Below, one piece after another: positions 37,659 to 47,230 of a stretch of 64,000 bases of DNA. How positions within the stretch are numbered: the first letter of the stretch is position 1; each line of letters begins with the position of its first letter. The notes beneath the pieces were generated by a model, which saw nothing but the letters and a program-made list of their open reading frames with translations, ran no database searches and was not told where the DNA came from. The position numbers were made by a program, and so were the translations under genes. The DNA comes from Planctomycetota bacterium. Its GTDB lineage: Bacteria; Planctomycetota; Planctomycetia; Pirellulales; Pirellulaceae. The stretch is from contig JABAAE010000012.1 of the NCBI GenBank assembly GCA_014238905.1, positions 168,156 to 232,155 on the forward strand. Reading direction: 5' to 3'.

Positions 37659-37879
37659 ATTCGGTGGATGCCTGATCGATGCGAAGATTTGTTCGGTCAA
37701 GCCACTTTTGGTTTTACCCGGGACAGATGATTCCCGGTTAAAGCTAGACCAAGTTGAAACGGGATTCCGGTAAAGCAGGAAACAACTGGTTTTTTGGGTG
37801 GTGTTCGCTTCTGCCTAACGCCCGGTTATCGACCGAAGAATTGTTGTGAGTAGACCGAAAATCAAACGGAGAGGTACCG

Positions 37880-38704
37880 GTGAGTCGATTGTTCTTTTTT
37901 TCACGAATATCATTGGTCAGCTTTTTGGCATTGGTCCTTTTCTTTTTCTGGCAAGGATTTGACAGCCATGCTGGTGTTCTTGCCCAAGAGACTGGGGTGA
38001 CCGCCGACGCAGCTGCTACCCCGGATGCTGACAGCGAGTCAGCAGCTCGTCCAAAGTCTGGCCGATCTTTATTTGGGATGGCGTTTTCCGGCGATATTTT
38101 TGGAGTGATGATTGTCGTCTGTATTATCCTGCTATCGATTGTGAGCGCTTTTTTTGTCATTGAGCATGCGATCACCATCAACAAGTCTAAGTTGATGCCG
38201 GAATATGTTCTGGAGGAGCTCGACCAGCGGATTGCTCGGGGAGAGATTGAGGAGGCAGCTGAATTCTGTCGTCAGCCGGAAAACTACTGTATGTCCAGTG
38301 AAGTGATCTTGGCGGGTTTGGAGAGATTTCAAGCGAGTGATTTTGGTTTCGCCGAATATAAATCGGCAGTCGAAGAAGCAGGGGAGGATCATACGGGTGC
38401 CCTTTACCGAAAAACTGAAGTCCTTGGAGTTGTGGGTGCCATCGCCCCGATGTTGGGACTGACGGGTACCGTTCTTGGCATGATCAATGCTTTCAACAAG
38501 TTGGCTGAAAGTGGTGGAATGGCAACTCCGAAGGATTTGGCGGGTGGGATTGGACAGGCATTGATTACCACTCTGTTTGGGTTGGTGGTTGCGATTCCGA
38601 CTATGGTTTCCTACAGCTTTTTTCGCAACAAAATTGATTCCATAGTGGCCGAAGCGGGGAAGCGAATTGAGCGTGTTCTGATGCCATTAGGGCGCAAGCG
38701 TTGA
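37880..38704 (+). CDS. MotA/TolQ/ExbB proton channel protein
   Basis: This 274-residue protein starts at GTG 37880 with GGAGAGG 5 nt upstream. It has a hydrophobic N-terminus (about 5-28), an Ala/Asp-rich periplasmic linker, then three helices of the TolQ core (about 73-97, 175-200 and 220-245). The core signature GALYRKTEVLGVVGAIAPMLGLTGTVLGMINAF and GIGQALITTLFGLVVAIPTMVSYSFF is intact. With a TolR/ExbD partner it forms a proton-driven motor that energises envelope processes. Two ExbD genes follow directly, and a TPR protein overlaps the second. Confidence 0.9.
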   Translation: MSRLFFFSRISLVSFLALVLFFFWQGFDSHAGVLAQETGVTADAAATPDADSESAARPKSGRSLFGMAFSGDIFGVMIVVCIILLSIVSAFFVIEHAITINKSKLMPEYVLEELDQRIARGEIEEAAEFCRQPENYCMSSEVILAGLERFQASDFGFAEYKSAVEEAGEDHTGALYRKTEVLGVVGAIAPMLGLTGTVLGMINAFNKLAESGGMATPKDLAGGIGQALITTLFGLVVAIPTMVSYSFFRNKIDSIVAEAGKRIERVLMPLGRKR

Positions 38705-38763
38705 TCATTTCCAACAGGTGTTTTCTTCTTTAATGATGCAAGCTATTTGTTCAGCCAAGAATC

Positions 38764-39177
38764 ATGCGACTCAGGAAAAAAAAACAATCTAATGCGATCC
38801 AAATGGATCTGACACCGATGATCGATATTGTCTTTCTACTGATCATCTTCTTTATTACCGTGACGCAAATCACCAAGGCCAACCAGGAAATATTGCCGTT
38901 GCCCCAGGTGGTTCAAAATGATGATCAGACGCCGACCAGGGTCGTTGTCAACGTTCGTGAAAACAGCCAAATCATTGTCAATGGTGAAGGGAAATCTCTT
39001 GATCAGACCGTTTACTACCTGGGACAGGAGATTGAAGCCAAGGGGAATGACCCCTCGCAAGTGAGAGTGACACTTCGAGTTGACTTTCGCAGCAAGGCTC
39101 GCGCCGTGAAAACACTGGTGCGGGAAATGAATTCATTGGGAATTGTTGCCATTCAAATTGGCGTGGAGGGCAAGTAA
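38764..39177 (+). CDS. Biopolymer transport protein ExbD/TolR (first copy)
   Basis: This 137-residue protein has a short basic cytoplasmic start (MRLRKKKQSN) and a single helix with the essential membrane Asp (LTPMIDIVFLLIIFFITVTQI). A periplasmic TolR-type domain follows (VVVNVRENSQIIVNGEGKSL and VRVTLRVDFRSKARAVKTLVREM). It pairs with the TolQ-like channel upstream. Its stop overlaps the start of the second ExbD gene (TAATG). Confidence 0.92.
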   Translation: MRLRKKKQSNAIQMDLTPMIDIVFLLIIFFITVTQITKANQEILPLPQVVQNDDQTPTRVVVNVRENSQIIVNGEGKSLDQTVYYLGQEIEAKGNDPSQVRVTLRVDFRSKARAVKTLVREMNSLGIVAIQIGVEGK

Positions 39178-39596
39178 TGCGATTGTCCAGTCGAAAGCGG
39201 TCTGAAGAACGGATGGAGCTGTCCACAACAGGGATGATCGATATCGTCTTTTTGTTGCTGGTGTTTTTTCTTGCAACGGCTAGTTTTTTACCACCCGAGA
39301 AAGAGATTCGGCCCGCCATCAGCACTGAGGAAAAATCATCATCAGCCAGCAATGATCTTGAAAAAGCGATCGTAGAAATCGTGGCCGAGGGAGCAGGATT
39401 TGTTTACAAGCTTGGTTCGGAAACGACGAACGATCGAAATTCGTTGATCGACCAACTGAATTCATTTCCCAACAAGGTGGACGGGGCATTCGTGCGCACC
39501 GACGATGAAGCACCGTTTGACATGACGGCGCAGGCCATTAGCGCCTGTAAAAACGCGGGATTTATTGTCGTTACTTTTCTGTCGGATGCTGATTGA
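39177..39596 (+). CDS. Biopolymer transport protein ExbD/TolR (second copy)
   Basis: This 139-residue protein has the same plan as the first copy: a basic start, a helix with Asp (LSTTGMIDIVFLLLVFFLATASFL), then a periplasmic domain ending FIVVTFLSDAD. It is divergent from the first copy in sequence, so two non-identical TolR subunits probably share one TolQ channel, a heterodimer arrangement known in other envelope motors. It is coupled on both sides by 1-base overlaps. Confidence 0.9.
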   Translation: MRLSSRKRSEERMELSTTGMIDIVFLLLVFFLATASFLPPEKEIRPAISTEEKSSSASNDLEKAIVEIVAEGAGFVYKLGSETTNDRNSLIDQLNSFPNKVDGAFVRTDDEAPFDMTAQAISACKNAGFIVVTFLSDAD

Positions 39597-42208
39597 TGGA
39601 GACTGCTTTGGCTACCAGATTTTCACTGCGGCCGTTTGGCCCGTTTATGAAGGTGAGCGGGATAGGCTTGGTGTTTTTCTTTCTCAATGGCAGTCATGGA
39701 GCCACCGCAGACGACTTGAATTCACTCCTTGGTCGGTTGCAACTGTATCGATTGCAGGCGGTGCAAGTCGAGAAGTTATTGAAAGAATCTGCAGATCCTG
39801 ATGTACAAGACCGGCTTCAGCGAAAACTGGCCGATTTATATTTTCTGCAACTGGGAGATCTTGTCGAAAAACGTGAAGCCTTTTCTCTTGTTATCACGCG
39901 TTTGCGGGAGCTCGAAGGAAAAGTAGCGAAACTGAGAACGCCGCAAAAAATGTTTCAGCGGCTGGAAGTTCAGTTTCGACATGGAGAGTTCTTACTCGCT
40001 TCGTTTCGGGAGGATCGACGGCAGCAGGATGTGCTGGTTGATTTTCGAGAAGTGTTTCAATCCGTTTCCGGTGAATTTCTCGCATTGCAGCAGATGTGCG
40101 AAAATCAAATTGAAAAACTGGAGGCAGTCGACGCGGATGGTAGTGGTAGCGTTCTAGACAATTTGCAGGCGGACCAAGCGATTGAAAGTTTGAGTGAAAT
40201 CAGTTTCCGTTCGACGTTTTATTGCGGGTGGTCATTTTTTAATTATGGAACGGCGATACAGGATAGGAAGGCGGCTCGGATCCATTTTGGCCGTGCGCTG
40301 GCAGCGTTTTGCAATTTCCTCGATATTGATTCTGCTGCGGATGCAAAGTCCTGGAATTCGAGCTTCATGGAACTTGACTCGAATCGAAATGCGCAGGCAT
40401 TTTTAGGGGTCGCCCTTTCTTTTTTGGCTTTGGGACAGAGCGAGGACGCCGACTATTGCTTTGATCTTTTGCGTCGGGAAGCCAACGCAGAAACGAAGCT
40501 GCAGATTCCGTTTTGGCAAATTCAGGCGCTCTTGGAGTTAGGGCTGATCAAAGATGGGGCAGTGTTGGCGTCAGCCTACATGGATGCCGAAACGGGGAGC
40601 TACCTGTCGGCGAAGCAGAAGGGGCAAGTCGCGCTGATGCTGATTCGGTTTTCCTGCGCCGCCACTCCACTGGATGCGAGCGATCAGGATTTGAAGAATC
40701 TGGGCCTTCGCGTATTGGCGCAACTTCGACAATTTCGGTTGATTGGAAGGTTGGTAGATGACTACGACATTGAGTTGAATTCGCCGGATTATTACCAGAG
40801 ATGGATCAAAGGAGAATTGCTCTACGAGAAAGCCGAAAAAACCGGACTGGAGGCCGATTATAGGGCTGCCGCTGGGCAGTTGACTGCTGCGCTTGCTGCC
40901 GATCGGGAAATCCCTTTGATTGACGTCGAACGGTGCAGGAACCGACTTGGCTGGGCCAATTACAAGGGATCGCATTACACCCAAGCGGCCGAGTGTTTTG
41001 AAATGGTCGTGAGCAGGCTTTCACGTCTTGATCCAAAAACTGCTGCTTCAGCAGCCTGGCTTCAACACGACTGCTACCTACGGCTTTCCCAAGACAACCC
41101 GGTCTATCGTCAGCGGGCATTGGCCATTTTGGAAAATTTGGTTGAGAAATTTTCAGATTCAGAACTTGCTGCCAAGGCCCGTCTGCAGATTGTCAAAATT
41201 GGTCAGGCAAAACTGCCTGCCCAAGACGCGATTTCCCGGCTACGGGAGGTTCTGAAGAGTGACCCGGGTGATGTTCAAGCCGAGTATGAGCTGTGCGTTG
41301 TACTTTATCGAAAATTCATCGAAAAGGTGCGTGGTAAGGAATCGACCGTTGAAGCGAGGACTGAAATGATCGAAGCTCTCGATACATTTGATGATCAGAG
41401 GGCTGCGGTCACGCCAACCCAGAAACTAAAAATTCTGCTCATCAAGATTGATTTGGAAAGTCGCTCGCCCGCGATTGATGCCGATCGGCTCAAGGCATGG
41501 TTTCAACTTGCGGGTTCGGTGTCCGAAGAGGTTTCCAATTCAAACCTGTTGTCCGAATTACATTACCGGCAATACCAGTTTGCCAAGGCCAACGGCCATG
41601 AGGAGGAAATGCGGAAGCAGGTCGTTTGGTTAGTCGAAAATGGTGAGGGTACGGTTTATCAAAGGTCGGTGTTGGTTGCCAGAGCTGCCCAGCTTGAAAA
41701 AGAGATTGAAGGGGCGAGTTCGGATTTAAAACGCCGGGAACTTTATCTGGCCGCCATCGATGTCTACGAGAAACTGGTCAAGGCAAATGGTACCAGTATC
41801 GCAGTACTTCAATCGAGAAAGAATTCGCGGGTGGCCGTTTCCCGTTTGGCCTATTTTCTGGAAAAGGCCGGCAGAACCGAAGAGGCTCGGCGGTTTCTCG
41901 ATCGGCTTGTCGAAGCGTTCCCGGCACAGGTCGACTATCTTCGACGCTTGGGCTTACTGCTGGCCAAGGGGGGAGATTATCAAGCGGGTGTCCCGGTATG
42001 GAGGAAATTGGCGGGTGGTTTGAAAAAAGAATCAAATGGGTGGTATGAAGCCAAATTCTACTTGATCCAATGCCTGCAGGCAGTTGACCCAAAATCCGCA
42101 CGCGCCACATTAAAGCAATTTCTTGCACTTTACCCAGCAGCCCCTGGAGAGTGGAAATTGAAATTCGGCCTCCTGGCCAAGGAGATGCGGGTAAGTGCCT
42201 CTGAGTAG
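39596..42208 (+). CDS. Large exported TPR protein linked to the TolQ/TolR motor
   Basis: This 870-residue protein has a signal-type N-terminus (PFGPFMKVSGIGLVFFFLNG, cleaved near HGATA). The rest is a long helical solenoid with TPR-like repeats, for example AADREIPLIDVERCRNRLGWANYKGSHYTQAAECFEMV-type blocks, YRQRALAILENLVEKFSDSELAAKARLQI and RTEEARRFLDRLVEAFPAQVDYLRRLGLLLA. It should sit in the periplasm and receive the force or act as a scaffold for the motor. The ATG overlaps the stop of exbD2 (TGATG), which fixes the start and shows translational coupling. Confidence 0.85.
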   Translation: METALATRFSLRPFGPFMKVSGIGLVFFFLNGSHGATADDLNSLLGRLQLYRLQAVQVEKLLKESADPDVQDRLQRKLADLYFLQLGDLVEKREAFSLVITRLRELEGKVAKLRTPQKMFQRLEVQFRHGEFLLASFREDRRQQDVLVDFREVFQSVSGEFLALQQMCENQIEKLEAVDADGSGSVLDNLQADQAIESLSEISFRSTFYCGWSFFNYGTAIQDRKAARIHFGRALAAFCNFLDIDSAADAKSWNSSFMELDSNRNAQAFLGVALSFLALGQSEDADYCFDLLRREANAETKLQIPFWQIQALLELGLIKDGAVLASAYMDAETGSYLSAKQKGQVALMLIRFSCAATPLDASDQDLKNLGLRVLAQLRQFRLIGRLVDDYDIELNSPDYYQRWIKGELLYEKAEKTGLEADYRAAAGQLTAALAADREIPLIDVERCRNRLGWANYKGSHYTQAAECFEMVVSRLSRLDPKTAASAAWLQHDCYLRLSQDNPVYRQRALAILENLVEKFSDSELAAKARLQIVKIGQAKLPAQDAISRLREVLKSDPGDVQAEYELCVVLYRKFIEKVRGKESTVEARTEMIEALDTFDDQRAAVTPTQKLKILLIKIDLESRSPAIDADRLKAWFQLAGSVSEEVSNSNLLSELHYRQYQFAKANGHEEEMRKQVVWLVENGEGTVYQRSVLVARAAQLEKEIEGASSDLKRRELYLAAIDVYEKLVKANGTSIAVLQSRKNSRVAVSRLAYFLEKAGRTEEARRFLDRLVEAFPAQVDYLRRLGLLLAKGGDYQAGVPVWRKLAGGLKKESNGWYEAKFYLIQCLQAVDPKSARATLKQFLALYPAAPGEWKLKFGLLAKEMRVSASE

Positions 42209-42270
42209 AAATGACGACCCACTACAAAAATTTGAGATAAAAAAAACGTTTTCCGTTGATTTTGGTTGCC

Positions 42271-45099
42271 ATGCCTGAAAGTCTTCCGCCCAAACCCCCG
42301 AACTCAGAATTAACCGATCCATTATTGGAATCGTTGTTGGCGAAAGCTCGTCCGGTTATCGCGTCCGAACGTGGGCTGAATACCCGGAGCCGTGTCAAGA
42401 TTCAGTCCATCGGCAAGAAGATGAACTTGCCAGCGGCAGTCATCGACCAAGCGATGCAGTTATTGCATGGGTTGCCACCGGTTCAGGGTAATGAGGATTC
42501 ACCCTATGAGCTGTCATTTACAAAAGTCATGCAGGAGAAGATCTCGGGAATTCCGGGGGGGATTCTGACCACGCGTATCGAGGACAAAGCGGTTTCAATC
42601 GGACAGAGAAAATACGAGCTGTCTGAGGTTCAGGCACGGAAGATTATTCGTCGGGTGGCCGAAGAGGTTGGTGTTCCACGGGTGACCCTTAATGAGGCAG
42701 AGCGACATATCGAACAGGAAATCGCCGATATGATCGGTGAGCAAACCTACCTCGTTGGCGATGTTAAGAAACGATTGGTTAAAAATGGGCGCCGTCTTGG
42801 GGTTTCTGAGGATCAAATTCAGGCCATGATCCGTCGGCACCTGCAATTCAACTTTCAGCAGGTTAAAAACGAACAGAAACTGACCGACCGACTCTGGATT
42901 ATTGCCGGCTGCATTGTGGCCGGAACCGCGGTGGCTTTGTTCGTTTTCTACCAGATTCATCAGGCTCGCCAGGAGGAACAGTCGACCCGTGAGGATTCCA
43001 GCCATCCGGCATCCAAACTCGCTACGCCCGGGACAACGGAGGATTTCGTTCAGTCGCCCGAATGGTGGACCGATTCATTAAAGGTGCTTTTGCAAAAGAC
43101 AAGACTCAAAGTAAAAGGATTTGTCACGCTGCACGAAAGAATGAAAAGCAAGGATGCTGGCCAACGTCGCAAAGCCTACCGGGATTTATTCTCCTTGGAC
43201 GAAGGGCAGGTGAATCCAGCGGCAATTCAGGGACGCCTGACACAGGTGATGCCATTGATTTATCAGCTGGAACCGGACATCGATGCCGCCTTGGGAATTC
43301 TGGACGGTGTTCAGGCGTGCTGTGTTTTTCCCGCGGGAAAGATCCCGTTGTCGCCCCACTTTTTCGTCAAGGCTTTTTGGGCCGTTGAAGTGTTGAATGA
43401 TAGTCTGGAGGGAGGGACACTGACCGATCAAAAATTGGACGCCTTGCAAGAACGAGTAAAAGAAATCAGTGGGAGGACGTTCGATCTTTACCTTTCCCAG
43501 ATGCCTAGATTTGAAAAAGTCCAACGGGCGCTGTCTGGAAAATATTTGGAGGAATTGATCGATATCGGGCCATCGTTTCCTGAAACTTCTCCGGCTCTCT
43601 ACGGAAAGTTGGAAGAACTCATCAGGGGCCAGTTGAACGATGATCAATTACAGGAATATCGGTATCGGTTTCTCGTTGCTTTTCTCAGATTTGAACCCGG
43701 ACGTTGGGATCAGGCAGCAGCCCTTTTAGAGGCTGCAATTGATGAGGCGACGGTCAGCCAACTTAGTTTTTTCATTGATTTAATGGATAGCTCAGATGTC
43801 CAAGCATTGCAGTTCTTTTTGCAGGAGCATCTTGAGAATCGGGCTGGGTTTGGAGGGGAATTCTCGACGGTTGATGAATCGGTTGAAAGGCTTCGCAACT
43901 ATTTTGATCTCTCCGCTGAGTCGGATTTGCCAGTGGTCACCGCTCATGGTCCGAGGATCGGACAGCTCATCAAGGAATTTACCCTGCGCTGCCTTGCGCA
44001 GGATGAAAATATTGGTAAACCGCAGTTGGCACAGCTTTGGGCGGAGGCGACCTACTTGACGACGTTGATTGCCATTGCTGATTCAGCCGATCCGGAATTG
44101 ATTGATCGGATGCTCTTGGCCGGATTCCCCGACTTGAATTCCGCTGATTATTTTTCTGCCTTGGTTGGCGTGGAAAATTTTTCAGCCGGAACGGATGAAC
44201 TGAATAATGGAAGGCCTGAACCTGGGTCTTCCGAAGATCGATTTCAACGTCAGAAATTACATTCCGTTCTGACACAATTAAAGCAATTCAGAATTCTGAC
44301 TCCGGAAAAAAGACTGGCCTGCTTGGCAGTGGTACGAAATGTTTCTCCCCTGGTTAACCGATTGAACGTAGAGGACGCAACGATCCTGGCAAGGTACTTG
44401 ATTTCTCGTAAGAGCTCTCAGGAGCGGTCAGCCGTTCTGGAAACCGTACCGAATCTGCAACATCTTCCTCGCCTTTTGATCGCGTTAGCAGATCTGCTCT
44501 TGGTGGATTCCTTTCCCCAATCAACCACTCTGGATGTGGTGAGCCTGCTTTTGAATGAAGATGTTGTGATGCAAGGTGAGAATTGGCAGATCGAGCTGAG
44601 CCAGTATCTTTATGGAAAAGCACTAGACCGTTTAGCTGCCCAACAGCAATTGAAAAGAAATGACCCGGTTTCCAATTTGAATTCAATCTTAGGTTTTTTG
44701 CTGGAATTGCGAGCCCGTCTTCATGGTGGCGTCACGTCGGATCTGGCCGACGACGATTTAGAGGGAATCCTTACTTTGACAGTGAGTCAGCTGCAAAAAA
44801 TTCTGGAAAAACAGAATAAAACAGAGGTTCTGTTAAGAGTCAGCCAGGAAGAAAAAATGTCTGGCTCCCTGGCCGGTGATTTGCTAACCCGATTTGCTAT
44901 CAAGCAAAACCAGATCAAGCTTTGCCTTAATGGGAAAACCGACCCGTCTGATACGACCCGGGAGGTCAGCGAACAAGGGACTCTGATCCAGTCCTTGATT
45001 CAAGCGAAATTGGGAAAATATCCAACAATCCTTGGGCAAATCATCGAAAATGAATTTTGTTTGATGCAGCTGTACGAGCAGCAGAACGGGTCTGACTGA
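42271..45099 (+). CDS. 942-residue single-pass membrane protein of unknown function
   Basis: I do not recognise the family. A cytoplasmic N-terminal part of about 210 residues contains helical repeats (ITRV-like QARKIIRRVAEEVGVPRVTLNEAERHI and KKRLVKNGRRLGVSEDQIQAMIRRHL) that look like small helix bundles. One transmembrane helix follows (about 212-234, WIIAGCIVAGTAVALFVFY), then about 700 residues of helical, probably periplasmic sequence. It lies 62 bp behind the TPR gene in the same direction and is probably the last gene of that operon. ATG 42271 is chosen over TTG 42256; neither has a ribosome site. Confidence 0.7.
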   Translation: MPESLPPKPPNSELTDPLLESLLAKARPVIASERGLNTRSRVKIQSIGKKMNLPAAVIDQAMQLLHGLPPVQGNEDSPYELSFTKVMQEKISGIPGGILTTRIEDKAVSIGQRKYELSEVQARKIIRRVAEEVGVPRVTLNEAERHIEQEIADMIGEQTYLVGDVKKRLVKNGRRLGVSEDQIQAMIRRHLQFNFQQVKNEQKLTDRLWIIAGCIVAGTAVALFVFYQIHQARQEEQSTREDSSHPASKLATPGTTEDFVQSPEWWTDSLKVLLQKTRLKVKGFVTLHERMKSKDAGQRRKAYRDLFSLDEGQVNPAAIQGRLTQVMPLIYQLEPDIDAALGILDGVQACCVFPAGKIPLSPHFFVKAFWAVEVLNDSLEGGTLTDQKLDALQERVKEISGRTFDLYLSQMPRFEKVQRALSGKYLEELIDIGPSFPETSPALYGKLEELIRGQLNDDQLQEYRYRFLVAFLRFEPGRWDQAAALLEAAIDEATVSQLSFFIDLMDSSDVQALQFFLQEHLENRAGFGGEFSTVDESVERLRNYFDLSAESDLPVVTAHGPRIGQLIKEFTLRCLAQDENIGKPQLAQLWAEATYLTTLIAIADSADPELIDRMLLAGFPDLNSADYFSALVGVENFSAGTDELNNGRPEPGSSEDRFQRQKLHSVLTQLKQFRILTPEKRLACLAVVRNVSPLVNRLNVEDATILARYLISRKSSQERSAVLETVPNLQHLPRLLIALADLLLVDSFPQSTTLDVVSLLLNEDVVMQGENWQIELSQYLYGKALDRLAAQQQLKRNDPVSNLNSILGFLLELRARLHGGVTSDLADDDLEGILTLTVSQLQKILEKQNKTEVLLRVSQEEKMSGSLAGDLLTRFAIKQNQIKLCLNGKTDPSDTTREVSEQGTLIQSLIQAKLGKYPTILGQIIENEFCLMQLYEQQNGSD

Positions 45100-45224
45100 T
45101 ATCAGGTGTTTGCCACAAGTGTTCATTTGATGAAAAAAGGTGGGTCTGTGAAATACATGACGACGCCGGAGAAATTTGTCGTCTAGACTTAACGAGAAGA
45201 TGGTTGTGGCCACCATCGCTGGAA

Positions 45225-45254
45225 TGATGTTTTTTTGCATGATGTTTTTTTGCA
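45225..45254 (+). repeat. 15-bp unit in two perfect tandem copies
   Basis: The unit TGATGTTTTTTTGCA occurs at 45225-45239 and 45240-45254, in the gap ahead of the polytopic membrane protein gene. Confidence 0.93.
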
Positions 45255-45346
45255 CCGGAGGCATCCTCGGGGGGCCATCCCGACAGGATACCCATCTTTA
45301 GCGGTTGAGTTTTACAAGATCCCTTTTGTCTGGTTCGGTTTCTAAA

Positions 45347-47053
45347 ATGATGCTTTCCCATGAATCTGAATTCAACTATGAACCCGAGCTGCAAGGCAAG
45401 TATCTGCGTTGGACGATTTACTTGCTTATTATTGCCGCCTCAAGTGCGTGGTCGGTTTATCGGATTTATCAGGTCAACGTCTATGACGAGGGCCTGCGAA
45501 ACGTAAAGAGCTCCGAGGGATCGCCTCTTTTGTGTGCTAACGATCGCAGCCGATGGTGTACTATCCGCGCACTGGGTGATGATGATTCTTATGAAATTGA
45601 TAAGATCATTGCGGACCCGGAAACAGGAGAATTCAGTTTCGATCAACGAAAATACAATCCATTTTGGGCCACCATCGATCTTGTCAAACATCGGGACAAA
45701 GATGGAGAAATGCACTTTTATTCCAGTAAACCGACTTTACTGCCCACCATGCTTGGCTGGCTATACAAGAGTATCAAATGGGACACCGGTAAGAATCTGA
45801 CCGATGACACGTTTGAGGTTGTGCGGCTGATGTTGTTGCTGGTTAATGTGATGCCTATGGCGTTATTTCTGGTCCTGTTCGCCGGCATTCTGGAAGTGAT
45901 TGCCGTCAGTTCTTTTACACGATATACCGTTCTGAGCTTTGCGTCATTCGGTACATTCATGACGCCTTTCATGGTGACCTTGAATAATCATTTGCCCGCG
46001 GCATTCTCAGTTGGAGTTTCCCTGTTTGCCCTTGTTCATATTCTTTGCAGAAAAAAAGAGTTTGCAGGACATTATTTTGTCGCAGGATTTTTCGCCGCTT
46101 TTGCTGCTGCCAACGAGCTGCCCGCGCTTTCTTATTTTTGTTTTGTTGGCTTTATCCTTGTTCTTTGTAGTTGGCGAAGGACCTTGCTTCTGTTTGTCCC
46201 GGGTGCGGCGGTTGTCGTGTTTTCATTCTTTTGGACCAATCATGCTGCACATGATGATTGGATGCCTCCCTATGTTCATCGCAGTGATGGGCCGGTTATT
46301 ACAACGATTGACGAAAAAGTGTTTGCTGAATTGCAAGCGGGAGAGGTATCCGATGGTCTTCTGGCGGTTTTGGAAAATCACCACCTGGACATCGGCTTCA
46401 AAGTAACTGCCGAAGCAACTGTTCATGAGGGCCAAATGCCCTTGGCGCCGGGTGTCATCGAGCGCTATGTGTTGACCCCGTCGGGGGATGCCAATCGTCT
46501 TGCGATCGTCAAACGGGATTCCGGATTGGTCGAAGTTCGCCAATGGGACAACTGGTATGAATACCCGGAAAGTCGTTGGCTGCTGAATAAAAAAGCGGGT
46601 GTGGACAAAGGGGAGGAAAGTCCAGCAGACTATGCACTTCATTGTCTTGTCGGACACCATGGGATTTTTTCCCTAACCCCGTTTTGGATTCTTAGCCTGT
46701 TGGGATTTCTTTTTCTTTTCCAGGGAAAGATGAAAAGGTTTTCATGGATAGGAGTCATGACCATTTTGGTGACAGGGGTCGTGGTTTATTTCTATCTTAG
46801 CCGCCCTCTGGAAGACCGTAATTATGGTGGCGGAACCAGTGGATTGCGTTGGCTTTTGTGGTTGGCACCGTTATGGATGATGGCGGCTGTGCCGTTTGTC
46901 GACTGGATCAGCCGCTCGATTTGGGGCCGGATTTCTTGCTGGATTCTTTTGCTGGCCAGCGTTGCTTCGGCTGGCTTCTCGGCCTTTAATCCTTGGGTAC
47001 ACCCGTGGCTCTACGACTTGATGGTGCATTTAGACTGGATCCAGCCCTTTTGA
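45347..47053 (+). CDS. Polytopic membrane protein, possibly GT-C-like
   Basis: This protein of about 568 residues has roughly 10-11 hydrophobic helices: one near the N-terminus (YLRWTIYLLIIAASSAWSVY), a large first loop (about 40-145) and many later helices. The long first extracytoplasmic loop followed by a helix bundle recalls GT-C glycosyltransferases or the dolichyl-mannosyltransferase-like group. The loop has no plain DD/DE motif at the usual place, so this stays a guess. A second soluble stretch (about 310-430) lies before the last helices. I chose ATG 45347; a TTG at 45305 is less likely. Confidence 0.6.
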   Translation: MMLSHESEFNYEPELQGKYLRWTIYLLIIAASSAWSVYRIYQVNVYDEGLRNVKSSEGSPLLCANDRSRWCTIRALGDDDSYEIDKIIADPETGEFSFDQRKYNPFWATIDLVKHRDKDGEMHFYSSKPTLLPTMLGWLYKSIKWDTGKNLTDDTFEVVRLMLLLVNVMPMALFLVLFAGILEVIAVSSFTRYTVLSFASFGTFMTPFMVTLNNHLPAAFSVGVSLFALVHILCRKKEFAGHYFVAGFFAAFAAANELPALSYFCFVGFILVLCSWRRTLLLFVPGAAVVVFSFFWTNHAAHDDWMPPYVHRSDGPVITTIDEKVFAELQAGEVSDGLLAVLENHHLDIGFKVTAEATVHEGQMPLAPGVIERYVLTPSGDANRLAIVKRDSGLVEVRQWDNWYEYPESRWLLNKKAGVDKGEESPADYALHCLVGHHGIFSLTPFWILSLLGFLFLFQGKMKRFSWIGVMTILVTGVVVYFYLSRPLEDRNYGGGTSGLRWLLWLAPLWMMAAVPFVDWISRSIWGRISCWILLLASVASAGFSAFNPWVHPWLYDLMVHLDWIQPF

Positions 47054-47230
47054 TTCGGTTTTACCCCATCGAGGATGCCCTTTTGTTGAGCAAACATTGA
47101 GAATCAAGGATGGAGGCATCGCAGCAGAAAAAGGGGATGCGGTGCCCAGTGATAAGAAATTGGAAGTATTGAAGGCCCGTTGACGCCCGTCCGGATTTGG
47201 ATGAGGTGTCTTGGCCTTGAGTTTGAATTA

